From Prorocentrum cordatum (taxonomy: Eukaryota; Sar; Dinophyceae; Prorocentrales; Prorocentraceae): 64,000 bases of DNA. Of the stretch, positions 20,852 to 30,299 are shown piece after piece. The notes under the pieces were generated by a model. That model saw only the letters and a list, made by a program, of their open reading frames with translations. It ran no database searches and was not told the origin of the DNA. The stretch is from assembly GCA_963575745.1 (NCBI GenBank), contig CAUYUJ010001403.1:78501-142500 (forward strand), read 5' to 3'. How positions within the stretch are numbered: position 1 is the first letter of the stretch; the number at the start of each line of letters is the position of its first letter. The position numbers and the translations under genes were made by a program.

Positions 20852-20937
20852 TCGGGGGCGGAAAAGAGGGGGGTGATGACTAGGGGGTCATGATTTGCAC
20901 CCCCCCCTCTTGGACACCCCCTCTTGGCCGCTCCCGA
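20852..20937 (+). mobile_element. Short TCGGG-terminus MITE, family M2 (internal deletion)
   Basis: Starts TCGGGGGCGGAAAAGAGGGG and ends with the inverse, CTCTTGGCCGCTCCCGA. A perfect 5-bp target duplication CGTTG flanks it (20847-20851 and 20938-20942). At 86 bp it lacks the interior found in the copies at 51394 and 54812, so it is a shorter derivative of the same family. It is inserted near a degenerate 24-bp array. Confidence 0.85.
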
Positions 20938-20944
20938 CGTTGCG

Positions 20945-21135
20945 GGGAGGGCACGCCACGCTCCACGAGCAGAGCGCCGTGGCCCACGCGGAGGGCGCCA
21001 CGCTTCACGGGAGCAGTCACGAGCCCCCCCCCCCCCCCTGGAAGAGCATCATTGGAGAGGACACCAGGCTCCCGTGGAAGAGCAACGAGCTCCACGGAAA
21101 GCCCACCAGAACACACACGGAGCCTCGCGGGAGTA
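20945..21135 (+). repeat. Continuation of the ~24-bp degenerate array
   Basis: Words such as CACGCTCCACGAGCAGAGCG and CCACGCTTCACGGGAGCA recur. They resemble 19975-20410. Confidence 0.6.
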
Positions 21136-22190
21136 GGACCCAAAACTCCTCAAGCCGAGCGTCCAGCCCCACGGGGAGACCGCCAGGCGCCATGAGAGGC
21201 GAACAATTTGCCCATTGAGTTGATCGCGAGGAGCGCCATTCTCGCGGGGCGCTTGTGCGTCTGCTTCCCACGGGCGCCCTGCCTGGCGGCGCGGGCGTCC
21301 TGCCCGCGATGTTCTATCTCGGACTCGGCCTGGCTTGCGACGGCATGCTGCTCACGCGATGCGACGCGCTGGGTTGAGCCTTCGGGGATGGGGGCAATAC
21401 AACGCATCTTCTTTGACCCCTTGGCATTTGAGGCAGCCCCGCGCGACGATGGACGATCATCCTAGACATCATCACCGGAATCGTCGGCAAGCTTCCGAGC
21501 GCGGCCATGCGGATCATCAGCAGAAGGCCGACTTCCGAGCACCACTGGCCAACCGTCTTGTACGGGTCTGGCTCCAGACTCGAATGGGTGCCTCGCTCAG
21601 TCTTTTTTCTCGGGCGCGATCTGCGTTTGCTCGCTGACGGTTTCGAGGATGCGCTTCCACAGTCCTTCATCGGCGACCTTGCGAAACCGATCGCGGTCTC
21701 CGAGCCCGCTATTCCCGACGGCGTTGCCGTCGCCGCGACCTGACGGCGCAAAGCGGCTCGCTCACGTCCTGCGCGAGCGGTGGCGGGAAACGCATGTCGA
21801 CCTCTTCAAGAAAAAGGGATGCATAGATTCTGAGCTGTGCTCTGGCATCGCTTACGACGCTAGACGACTCGAGGCATGCCATGCACACGCTCGTGCGACG
21901 CCACTCGCGGCCAGGCTCTTCACCGGGGCGGTGGTCTCACCGGCACATCTTGCTGTCAGCAGAAGGAGACTATCCAAGTTGCCCGTACTGCGGCCAGCAG
22001 GCGGGCGATTTGAGGTACTGCGCCTGGCTCTGCGCCGACCCTCGCCTCGCGGCGGGTCGGCCCTGCCAGGGGCCCAGAGACCCGCCGCAGGCCAGCAATG
22101 TTCTGGCCCAGAGGCGGAAGGAACACAAAGGCCTGGCCGACGCCACAGTCAGCTGGGGCATGAAGATGGATGCTATCATTTTTCACCACC
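21136..22190. other. Unassigned non-repetitive DNA, possible exons
   Basis: No repeats were recognised. A + frame at 21960-22185 reads SCPYCGQQAGDLRYCAWLC, a CxxC-like pattern, then RKEHKGLADATVSWG. It could belong to the candidate gene at 22.4-23.1 kb, but I could not place its borders. The minus strand at 21314-21751 is open without a recognisable domain. Confidence 0.25.
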
Positions 22191-22336
22191 CACCAAACCA
22201 CCCCAACCCAACCCGAAGGCTCAGATTTACCCTCGATTTCTAGTGGGGGGTCGGGAAACATGGAAAAAACACGTGTGGAACCCTTACCCCCCCAACCCGA
22301 AATTCGGGTCTTCGGGTTGGGTTTGGGTGGTCTGGT
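22191..22336. mobile_element. Hairpin element with ~26-bp inverted ends
   Basis: The left arm CCAAACCACCCCAACCCAAC continues CCGAAG; the right arm at 22311-22336 is its inverse with few mismatches (CTTCGGGTTGGGTTTGGGTG then GTCTGG). A second, inner inverted pair (CCCCAACCCGAA and TTCGGG) lies at 22292-22310. No target duplication was seen. It lies just upstream of the strong splice acceptor at 22405. Confidence 0.65.
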
Positions 22337-22405
22337 AGGTAGTCAATTTTGAGCGACAGGCAGAAGTAGTCGATCACTGTTGGTATTGTGTTGTTGGCTT
22401 TTCAG

Positions 22406-22438
22406 TACTGCGCTGCTCACGACATCTTCGGTTCCGGG
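22406..22438 (+). CDS. Candidate micro-exon, product unknown
   Basis: A 33-bp stretch between a strong acceptor (TGTTGTTGGCTTTTCAG) and a GT donor (GTGAGAGG). It is phase 0 at both ends and reads YCAAHDIFGSG. The next candidate exon (22654) begins in the same phase after a 215-bp intron rich in TCC. Both borders and the phase agree, but the exon is short, so chance is possible. Family not recognised. Confidence 0.4.
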
Positions 22439-22499
22439 GTGAGAGGCTCGGCCGCAGGCCCCGCGTGCCGGGAGGTCCATGTAGGCTGGATAGTGCTCC

Positions 22500-22610
22500 T
22501 CCTTCTCCTCCTCCGCTTCCTCCTCTCCCTCATCGTCCTCCTCGTAATCGTCCTCGTCCTCCTCCTCCTCCTCGCCCTCCTTCCCCTCGTCCTCCTTCCC
22601 CACCTTGTCT
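22500..22610 (+). repeat. TCC/CTC-rich tract
   Basis: Degenerate TCCTCCTCG triplets, within the intron proposed between 22439 and 22653. Confidence 0.85.
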
Positions 22611-22653
22611 TTCATGTCTCCCTCCGCTCCGATGGGACCCCTGGCGGCGGCAG

Positions 22654-22722
22654 GCGCTCGCCAAGGGCGAGTGGACGGACAAGTCGCAGCCGCTGGTGGA
22701 CACGCAAGAGTTCCGGACCGGG
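22654..22722 (+). CDS. Candidate exon, product unknown
   Basis: Follows GCGGCGGCAG and reads ALAKGEWTDKSQPLV then DTQEFRTG, with codons GCG, CTC, GCC, AAG, GGC, GAG, TGG, ACG, GAC, AAG typical of GC3-rich dinoflagellate coding DNA. It is in phase with the 33-bp exon upstream. The right border is unclear because a poly-G run follows. A further pyrimidine-rich acceptor (TTCTTCCCAG) at 22870-22879 and another (CGTCCGGCGCAG) ending at 22994 suggest more exons up to about 23060, but their frame could not be fixed. I do not recognise the family. Confidence 0.4.
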
Positions 22723-22879
22723 GGGGGGTTCGAGGGGCAAAGGGCGGCACACGCACCGTGGGCGTCGAAGAGGAGGGAGACTGTATGAGCGCGTTGATAC
22801 TGCGGCCCGGGGCATGGGGTCTCCCTGATTTCCCCCCCCATTTCTTCGTCCACTTCTTTTTTCTCGTGCTTCTTCCCAG

Positions 22880-23060
22880 GCCTGAGTCAACACGCAGTGT
22901 TCACTTATCCGCCCGCCGCCGCGACAGCCGCTGGCGTGCCACTCAGCACGTCGGCATCGGCCTCACGCCTCCTCCTCCTCCTCGTCCGGCGCAGGCGCTG
23001 CCACGAGTCCACCAGGCGGCGTGGGCAGCCCCCAGCACCCTGCGCTGGCTCGGTCAGAGA
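22880..23060 (+). CDS. Possible downstream exons of the same unknown gene
   Basis: After the acceptor at 22870-22879 two frames are plausible: one reads LSQHAVFTYPPAAATAAG, the other STRSVHLSARRRDSRW. After the second acceptor-like site ending at 22994 a frame reads ALPRVHQAAWAAPSTLRWLG. The AG borders with long pyrimidine tracts are the main support. The end runs into a TTC/TTA-rich tract at 23068-23100. Boundaries are approximate. Confidence 0.25.
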
Positions 23061-23209
23061 GGAGCCTTCTTCTTCTTCTTATTATTATTCTTATTATTAT
23101 GCGTAAGGGCTTTGCCCCGTGCCGCCAGCCTCCTGTCTCGGATAATGGGAGATGCAACAGCTAAATCATGAGGCCTGGGCGCCGCCGTGAAGCAGTGTCG
23201 GGACCTGTT

Positions 23210-23890
23210 TGATTTTCGACCCTGACCCTACGGATCTGCGTGAAGGGTGCCACCGAATTTCAGAAATGTAGCAAATCCAATGTGTTTTTGGACCCTGACC
23301 CTACGAATCTGCGTGAGGGGTGCCGCCGAATTTCAAAAATGTTGTAAATCCCATGTGTCCTTGGACCCTGACCCTGTCGATCCGCGTGAGGGGTGCCACC
23401 GAATTTTAGAAATTTTGAGAATCCCATGGGTTTTCGGACCCAGACCCCGCCGATCTGCGTGAGGGGTGTCATCGATCCCATATGTTTTTTAACCCTGACC
23501 CCGCCGATATCCGTGAGGGGTGCCACCGAATTTCAGAAATGTTGAAAATCCTATGTGCTTTTGGACCCTGACCCCGCCGACCTGCGTGAGGGGTGCCACC
23601 GAATGTTAGAAATGAAGCAAATCCCATGTGTTTTTGCACCCTGACCCCGCCGATCTGCGCGAGGGGTGCCACCAAATGTTCGAAATGTGGCAAATCCCTT
23701 GTGTTTTGTTGAACCCTGACCCCGCCGATCTGCGAGAAGGGTGCCAGCCAATTTGAGAAATGTTGTAAATCCCATGTGTTTGTGGACCCTGACCCCGCCG
23801 ATCTGCGTGAGGGGTGCCATCAAATTTCAGAAATGTGGCACATCCCCTGTGTTTTTGGACCCTGACCCCGTCGATCTGCGTTGAGGGTTG
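23210..23890 (+). repeat. ~73-bp satellite array (family T73)
   Basis: About ten units, each with GACCCTGACCCCGCCGATCT, GCGTGAGGGGTGCCACC, AATTTCAGAAATG and AAATCCCATGTG. Starts are near 23219, 23289, 23364, 23437, 23493, 23564, 23637, 23711, 23787 and 23860; the fifth unit is ~56 bp. The poly-A/T parts make it less GC-rich than its flanks. Confidence 0.95.
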
Positions 23891-24100
23891 TAAATGTTTA
23901 CCCACCCCAGCAATTCAGAGCACACGCTCAGGGCGTGCTAATCCTGCCTGTTTGGGCCTTCCCCCCCTCGCGCGGTCCATCAACAAGGAACAGGAAGCAG
24001 CAAGAAGCAGAACTGTGACAGTGGAAACTGGAAGCTGCAACTGGTACAGGAAACTGCGAACCTTCGCCCTACAGCCTGGTGGCCCAACAAGGGGGCCGGC
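23891..24100. other. Unassigned spacer
   Basis: GAAGCAG and AGAAGC words recur at 23985-24020. Nothing else was seen. Confidence 0.4.
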
Positions 24101-24102
24101 GG

Positions 24103-24215
24103 ATTCTTATTATTATGTTTATTATGATTATTATTATGATTATGATGATTATTATTATTATTAATAATAATATTATTATTATGGTTATTATTATTATCCT
24201 TCTTCTCCTTCTTCT
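24103..24215 (+). repeat. TTA/ATT microsatellite
   Basis: TTATTA runs including TTATTATTATTAATAATAAT, where the strand switches from TTA to AAT, making a small palindrome. It is one of the few AT-rich islands here. Confidence 0.92.
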
Positions 24216-24555
24216 TTCGACGCGTCTCCCCCCTCTCTCGTCCGCACGCGTGCCTCGGGCCACGATGCGCGATTCCCCCTCCCTCCTGGCCTCCCCCCTC
24301 TTTCGGCGCACCTGGAGACGGCAGGGGCAGAAGGAAAACAGGAATCGGCGGCGAGCGAGGGGGGGACGTGAGAAGGAGGAGGCCGTCTCAGCAGGCGGCG
24401 GGGCTTCTCAGCAGCCCTCTGGCCTTCTGAGAAGTTTGTTGTGTGTTTCGGGGAAGCCTTAGAACATGTTTCAGAAGGCCGGGGATCTTCCGAGCCTTCT
24501 GAGAAGGCTCGCCCCTCCTCGCTTCCCCCCCTCGCTCGCCGCCGAAGGAAGGAAA
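24216..24555. other. Unassigned, with CTTCTGAGAAG-like words
   Basis: Words such as GCCTTCTGAGAAG recur at 24420-24510 and again at 24955-25035, often as short palindromes. No exon recognised. Confidence 0.4.
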
Positions 24556-24559
24556 GGAG

Positions 24560-24795
24560 CGAGGTCTTCATGATGCGCCATCCCCCCTCTTCGTGGCCTG
24601 TTGCTTCGGCACGCCCAGGGACGTGAGGAGCAGGAGGAGGACAGGGAGGAAGCGAGGTCTTCATGTTGGGCCAGCCCCCCTCTTCCTGGCTTGTCCCTTC
24701 GGCGCACCCAGAGATGTGGTGAGCAGGAGGGGGATAGGCAGGGAGCGAGGCCTTCACGATGCACCAGACCTCCTCTTCCTGCCCCCCCTCTTCCG
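24560..24795 (+). repeat. Three tandem units of ~92 bp
   Basis: GAGGTCTTCATGATGCGCCA and its variants start near 24563, 24654 and 24747, each followed by CCCCCCTCTTC and a GGAGCAGGAGG word. Confidence 0.85.
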
Positions 24796-24799
24796 CGCA

Positions 24800-25660
24800 A
24801 CCGCTGCCCCTCCCACCCCCTCTCCGTGGGGATGTTTCCGCCCACCTCTGCCAGAGGTACTACTGGCCCCAACGTCTTACTCAGGCGAGGAAACGGCGGC
24901 GAGCCCTGGGGGGAAGCAGGAAGGGCGGGCCCTCTCGGAAGTCTCGGAAGTCCCCCGGCCTTCTGAGGAGTTTTCTGAGCTTGTGTCGAAGACACAGAGA
25001 ACCTTCTCAGAAGCCCTCCGCCCTTCTGCGAAGGCGTCATCCTTCTCCTTCTCACTTCCCCCCCTCGCTCGCCGCCGAGAGGAGGAAGAGGAGGAGGAGG
25101 AGGACGACGACGACGACGAGGAGGAGGGGGAGGACGAGGAGGGGCAGGCTCCTCTTGGCCCCTCTTGCCTCTAAAGGGGGGGGATCGGATGTCCTCGTGG
25201 AGGGAGAATCGGGCGGCGGCCGAGGCGGCAGGAGCGGGGCTCTACCACCGCGAAGGGCACCAGGGGGGGGGGGGACGAGCGCTCGCAGCGGAGGCTGCTT
25301 CTCTTTCAAACTCTACACGCCGGTCGGGTATATCCGGATTTCCAGATCCCAATCTACTTCAATGGCCTTCCTACTTCAAGGATCGGTATGTTTTTGCTGC
25401 GTTGTGTTATTATCTCGGAGGGCCTAAGCCCAATCTATTTTATCCGCCGTCCTACTTCATGTGTCTGCCCGCTTCTTCCGACAGCCAGATAGGCCTGCAT
25501 AGGAGCGGCTCGAGAAGTGCCTCTTTGCGCGTGTGAACCTTCGGGCGCCTGTGCGAAACGTAGCCACGAGAGCCAAGGAGGGTCGAGGGGAGGTGTCCTA
25601 CAGACCCGGTGGGTCTAAGAGATTGCCGAGTTCGCCCCCGTCCAAATTCATCGTCGCCCT
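24800..25660. other. Unassigned; GAG/GAC tract
   Basis: A GAGGAGGACGACGACG tract at 25078-25142. The lower-GC stretch 25300-25540 has open frames but no family motif or clear splice borders. Confidence 0.35.
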
Positions 25661-25672
25661 GCCGTGGTAGTA

Positions 25673-25848
25673 CAGTGGAGACCCATGCCAAGAAACACCC
25701 TGCTTGCCTCCAGGGTGCCCTGGGTTTCTCTGGATTCGATGGTTTTGCCATGGTTAGCGCGACGTTTCCACACCAAAACTCAATGGACCTCCTGGGTTCT
25801 CAGGGTTGGGTTTCTCACGGAAGGTTCCTTGTGGACTGACCTCCACTG
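25673..25848 (+). mobile_element. 176-bp Tc1/mariner-like MITE (family M-CAGTG), copy 2
   Basis: Starts CAGTGGAGACCC after TA and ends GACCTCCACTG. It has the same length as copy 1 and matches it over the full element, including GCCTCCAGGGTGCCCTGGG. The dinucleotide after the right end is CA, so the target duplication is altered or the right end has mutated. Confidence 0.8.
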
Positions 25849-26115
25849 CACTCTTCTTCCGCACGTCTGAGGAGGAGCAAAAAAGGATCCACGTGGGAGG
25901 AGTTCTCAGGGGCCCTCGGGGGGACCGTGGGCCACGCCCGGCGGGCCCGCGCGCGATGTGAGCCGCGGGAAGTGGCGGTGCTGGTGCCTCGGTTAGATCT
26001 CCGTGGGCCCGTTCGTAAGGGGGACATGGCTTTCGAGGTTTCGGTTGGGTCGATGGCTCGCGCGAGCGCACTTCTGCACGTGTGTGCATATATGTGTATC
26101 TAGTTATCTATCTAC
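25849..26115. other. Unassigned
   Basis: GC-rich; no repeat or exon recognised. Confidence 0.4.
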
Positions 26116-26127
26116 ATATATGTATAG

Positions 26128-26275
26128 AACTATATGTATGTATGTATGTATGCATGCATGCATGCATGCATGCATGCATGTATGTATGTATGTATGTATG
26201 TATGTATGTATGTATGTATGTATATATGTGTATGTATGCATGTATGTATGCATGTATGTATGTAGGTATGTATAT
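26128..26275 (+). repeat. TGTA/TGCA tetranucleotide microsatellite
   Basis: TATG and CATG tetramers; GCATGCATGCATGCATGCAT is self-complementary. Confidence 0.93.
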
Positions 26276-26519
26276 GTAGAACAAGAGAGAAAGAGAGGAA
26301 GAGGAAGAGAGCGAGACAGAAAGAACGAGAGCGAGAAGAAAGTTCGGAGGTTGGGGACGAAGCCGAAGTTCAGCGCCAACCGGTAAATCGCTGTGTTCCG
26401 CACGTGACGCGCGTGCCGGCGATGCCAGGGCGAAGTTTCGCGAGTGCCTCAGCCGGCCAGGGCCAAGTTGTACAAAAGTGGATTTCCCCCCCGCTGGCCG
26501 CTGCCCGGGTCGTGCCGGT

Positions 26520-26990
26520 GGTTGCACTGATGGGTGTCCCGATGTTTGTCCCGACCGATGGTTGTCCCGATGGTTGTCCCGATGGTTGTTTTGAGGGTTG
26601 TCCCAGTGGTTGTGCCGATGGTCCTCCGGATGGTTGTCTCGAATGTTGTCCAGATGGATGCCCCGATTTTTGTCTCGATGTCGATGTGTGTTCCGATTGT
26701 TGTTCCTGCGGGTGTCCTGATGGTTGTCCTGGCGTTTGTCCCGATGGTTGTGGCCACTTTTATCCCGATGATTGTTCCCATGGTTGCCCCGTTGGTTGTC
26801 CCGATGATTGTCCCGATGGTTGTCCTGGTAGTTGTCCCGACGGTTGTCCTCATGGTTGTCCCGGCTAATCGATAGTGAGATCGACATAGACTTATTATGG
26901 GACCAGTAGGTGGCAATGAAGACCGATAGTGAAGCCGATCACAGATGGAGTTATCGAATGATGGTCCCGATGGTTGTCCCGTTGGTGTTC
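26520..26990 (+). repeat. 12-bp tandem array (GATGGTTGTCCC)
   Basis: The unit GATGGTTGTCCC recurs with substitutions to 26870, then again around 26960-26990. One frame gives Asp-Gly-Cys-Pro repeats, another Val-Pro-Met-Val-Val, and the minus strand Gly-Thr-Thr-Ile. All are open because 12 is a multiple of three, so this is not evidence of a protein. Confidence 0.92.
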
Positions 26991-27720
26991 TTGGTCTTTG
27001 GCCCGATGATGGCCCGACAGATCGTAGGATCGACAGGTCGGTTTATATTGATCACAGAGCATTGTTGGTGGAGACATTTCGAGATATAGACCTACAGACG
27101 ACACATACCTGGATATATGAGCATCGATCTTGATGTCCTGATGTCTGCCCGCTCCTGAATCAAGCTGTGTGCGTCCACTGCAGAACAAAGACAATATCGT
27201 CCCCCAACCTCCGTATCGCCCAATGGGTGGTCTATGGGCTAGAGATATTGTCGGGGAGTGTGCACGGCAGAAGAGTGTAGCAGGCTGGAACGCTCCGTAG
27301 TCTCGCCAAGCTCAAGGGAGTGTCTGGCTAGTTTTCCCCGTCCGACGTCTCTGTTGCTGCCGTGACGCGTGCCTTTCAGAGGGATGTTCGCACGTCGTTT
27401 TATCTTTGATTCTTTGAACCCCCAAAAACAAGTCCTTTCGCTGGCACGTCTGGTCAAGCTGCCGCCCGCTGTCCGCTTCTGCGCGCGGCTGCGGACGCGC
27501 AGCACCCGTGGCCGCGAAATCGCGCGGCTTCGGGCCGAACCGGTGTTTGGGGGGAGCGGGCTACTGCGCCCTGCTCCATGCCGCCCCTCCACCCCAAGCA
27601 GGGTACGATGCCCAGGTCTGCAGTCCGGGTGGTGTTATACCCTCGTGCCCCTTTCCACTTCCCGACCGATGTTGATCATCGTTCTCGACATGCTTTCCCT
27701 CCTCTCTCTTCTTCCTACCC
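26991..27720. other. Unassigned
   Basis: Mixed-composition DNA. The frame at 27369-27725 is open, without a recognisable domain. Confidence 0.35.
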
Positions 27721-27960
27721 TTTGACTCTCCTTCCCTCCTTCCTCCTTCCTCATCCCCCTCCTCGGCCTCCCCCCTTCTCCCTCCCGCGACGCGCGCGAG
27801 GCAAGGGTGACGAATGAGCGAAGTGGGGGTGGGAAACAGGAGAAGGGGTGAAGAGGAGGATGAGGAGGGAGGAGGAGGGAGGAGGTGTGAGAAGGAGGGA
27901 GAGTTGTGAAGACGTGGAGGAGACGGAATGAGGAGGAGGAAGAGGAGGCGGTCGAGGGAC
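27721..27960 (+). repeat. TCC-rich then GGA-rich tracts (inverted pair)
   Basis: TCCTTCC-rich at 27721-27790 and GGAGGAGG-rich at 27840-27955, so the two could pair as an imperfect hairpin. Confidence 0.75.
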
Positions 27961-27989
27961 CTCCTCCTCACCTCGCCCCGTCCCTCTCT

Positions 27990-28256
27990 TCGAAAACAAC
28001 CCGGAGGTCTCCGGGGGCTTCTGGAGGCCCCAAGAAAGGCAAGCGAGAAAAAAAAAGCAAACTCCGCGATCCCCGATCCTCGATCCCTCCTCGTGCCCGT
28101 GGATTCCCGGCCCTCGGGGACCAGGCAGCTCCTCACGGAGCTCACCGAGTACAGGGAAGCAGCCCTCGGGCTGCCCTCGCCCGCCCCGCCGCCCGAGCCG
28201 GCTGTCGTCGTCGCCACCGCCGTCGCCATCGTCGCCGTCTTTGTCGTTTTCTGCTC
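27990..28256 (+). CDS. Possible exon with a membrane segment
   Basis: In the frame of a larger open frame (27928-28509), this part reads STRPSGTRQLL-like polar residues, then LTELTEYREAALGLPSP and a hydrophobic AVVVATAVAIVAVFVVFC. It could be a single-pass segment. The frame then enters the A-rich hairpin array at 28257, where Lys-rich repeats are surely not coding. No family is recognised and no splice border is certain. The amphipathic stretch plus membrane helix is the only support. Confidence 0.2.
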
Positions 28257-28412
28257 TGTCCGAAGGATTGCAAAAAAACCGAAGGATTGCAAAAAAACCG
28301 AAGGATTGCAAAAAAATACCGAAGGATTGCAAAAAACGAGGTTTGTTTGCAATCCTAGGGTTTTTTGTTGCAATCCTTTGTTTTTTTTGCAATCCTTCGT
28401 TGCAATCCTTCC
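28257..28412. repeat. Direct repeats followed by their inverse (large hairpin)
   Basis: CGAAGGATTGCAAAAAA occurs four times (28260-28337), then the inverse core TTGCAATCCT occurs four times (28348-28410) separated by T-rich runs. The whole can fold into a long hairpin. Confidence 0.9.
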
Positions 28413-28780
28413 TCCTCTCTCAAGCAGTGGCGAGCGGCTCGCACGAAATATCCTCAAGACCTTTCTGGCTGAGGCCGTCTTGTTTCATCACGTTGGCCTT
28501 ACGCTTTAAGAATATATCGTTTTTATGTTGAGGGCATCCACTGGCCTTAAGAATATGTCATGGTAGGCCTGGAGGAATGACGGGTGGATCGGTCCCTGCT
28601 CAATTCTCCTCCTCCGTCTTCATCCTTGTTGGAGACGGGTCGGGAACCCGCGCGCAGGTGCAGGGGACAAACATGCGTGCCTGCACTCTGCTGATCCTCT
28701 CCACTTTTGTGAGCCGCTAGTTGTTCCCCACCCTACAGGCTGGGGCTGATATGTTTCAAGCAAGGACCTTCCGTCTGCCC
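28413..28780. other. Unassigned
   Basis: AAGAATAT occurs twice (28508 and 28549) after similar GGCCTTA words. Otherwise nothing recognised. Confidence 0.4.
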
Positions 28781-28784
28781 ACCC

Positions 28785-28955
28785 TGCATACCGCGGTCGC
28801 CAGGCCCTATGGAAACCCTGGAGTCCCTGAATGTCCCGCCTCGCGTCCTTGACGAATGACGACACCATACCGCGGTCGCCAAACCCCACAGGATTGGAAA
28901 CCCGGAGTGTCCCGCCTCGCGTCCTCGACGAATGACGAACACCCTGCATACGAGA
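28785..28955 (+). repeat. Two tandem units of ~80 bp
   Basis: ACCGCGGTCGCCA starts near 28791 and 28871; both units end TGTCCCGCCTCGCGTCCT followed by a GACGAATGACGA word. Confidence 0.85.
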
Positions 28956-29159
28956 CAGCCCCGAGGGGGAGGCGTCACGGCGTCCCCCCGTCCAGGCGTC
29001 ACAACGCATGAGCAAAGAGGCATGAAACATCGACATCAAGAACACAGCAAAAACGGACTCACACATCAGAATCCACATGTTATGACAGAACAGGGTATGA
29101 CGTAGTAAAACATCACAACACATCTTAGCCAGCGACTTCTTCCATGAATGCGGTACAGT

Positions 29160-29670
29160 CTAGGTGGCGCAACCAAACTGGTGCAATCCAGGTGGTGCAA
29201 TCCATGTGACGCATGCAAGCTCGTGAAACACAAAGCCAAACCATGCGCAGCAATGCAACTCAACGCAATATAATGCACAGCAGCGCAACGCAACGCAACA
29301 CACTGCAAAGCTTTGGAAAGCAAGGCAGAGTCATGCAAAGCACGACAGATCAATGCAAATCATATCATACCAATGCAAAGCAGTACAAGTCGATGCAAAG
29401 CAGTGCAAAGCAATGCGTTTGTAAAGCAGCCTGATTGCAATGCCACGATGCAACGCAATGCGCATCAATGCAACGCAATGCAGAGCAACGCAATGCAACG
29501 CAACGCAACGCAGAGCAATGTATAGCAATGGAATGTAACGCGCAGCAATGCAAAGCAGGGTAGAGCAACGCAAAGCAATGCAATTCAATGCGCAGCAGAG
29601 CAAGGCAACGCAAAGAAAGCCATGCCAAACAGCAAAATGCAAAGCAACGCAATGCAATGCACAGTACCGC
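29160..29670 (+). repeat. Pentanucleotide-like array (GCAAY)
   Basis: Hundreds of bases built of GCAAT, GCAAC and GCAAA pentamers with spacer variants. A diverged counterpart with GCNATGC and TGCGATACC words is at 47300-47430. Confidence 0.88.
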
Positions 29671-29719
29671 AGGCCCAGACGGCGACGGCCTGGCCCGGCG
29701 ACGGCGACCACATAGCCGC

Positions 29720-29783
29720 CAGACCACGACGATGACGGCGACGACGACAACGTCGACGACGACTACGACGGCGACGCTAGCGA

Positions 29784-29819
<36 letters not shown>

Positions 29820-29835
29820 AGACCGCGGGAAGCAC
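29720..29835 (+). repeat. GAC/GGC triplet microsatellite
   Basis: GACGACGACAACG then GGCGACGGCGAC runs. Confidence 0.9.
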
Positions 29836-30290
29836 GCGTCGAAACGTAAAGAAATTGTATGTTTCAGATCTGGGCCCATCTATTTTCCGACACTCAGGGC
29901 CGAGGAAAAGGACTACAAGGGATTTTGTCGTCGTCGTCGTCTTCGTCCTGGTCATCGCCGCCGCGGCGCCGCCGCCTTCGGCGCTGCCAGCCGCCGCCGC
30001 GGCCGGCACGCTGGTGCCAGCACCAAGCAAAAAAAAGAAATCTACCAGAAAGCCGATCAGCAATACGGGATTCGCTATCAAAGCGCTACCCATACCAAGT
30101 TGACGCCGATGTGAGAACGACGCCGACCAAGAAACGACACCAATCAACAAAGCGGCACCAACCAAGATCACAACACCAACCAATTCTTCAGCCAACTGTT
30201 GCTTCAGGATAACCAGCAAGCAGATCGTCTCCATAATCGCTCTGGCGATTCCAGGGCCGGTTTTTTTGTGCTGTTGCAGTTTTGAGCTGT
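29836..30290. other. Unassigned
   Basis: GTCGTCGTC patch at 29925-29940 and an ACCAA/CAACC-rich stretch at 30100-30180. No exon recognised. Confidence 0.35.
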
Positions 30291-30299
30291 CTCGGGCCG

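Noticed and set aside
21314-21751. Minus-strand frame with a WKRILETV motif suggesting a bacterial-type transposase
   Set aside because: The frame stops soon after, no catalytic residues follow, and there are no terminal repeats.
22191-22336. CCCAACCC words as telomeric repeats
   Set aside because: They are not arranged as CCCTAAA-type repeats and form part of an inverted-end hairpin.
23210-23890. Regularly spaced repeats that could suggest a CRISPR array
   Set aside because: The units are contiguous and diverged, without unique spacers, and the sequence is eukaryotic; it is a satellite.
26520-26880. Asp-Gly-Cys-Pro repeats resembling a cysteine-rich structural protein
   Set aside because: They come from a 12-bp tandem repeat with open frames on both strands, and there is no start context or flanking coding sequence.
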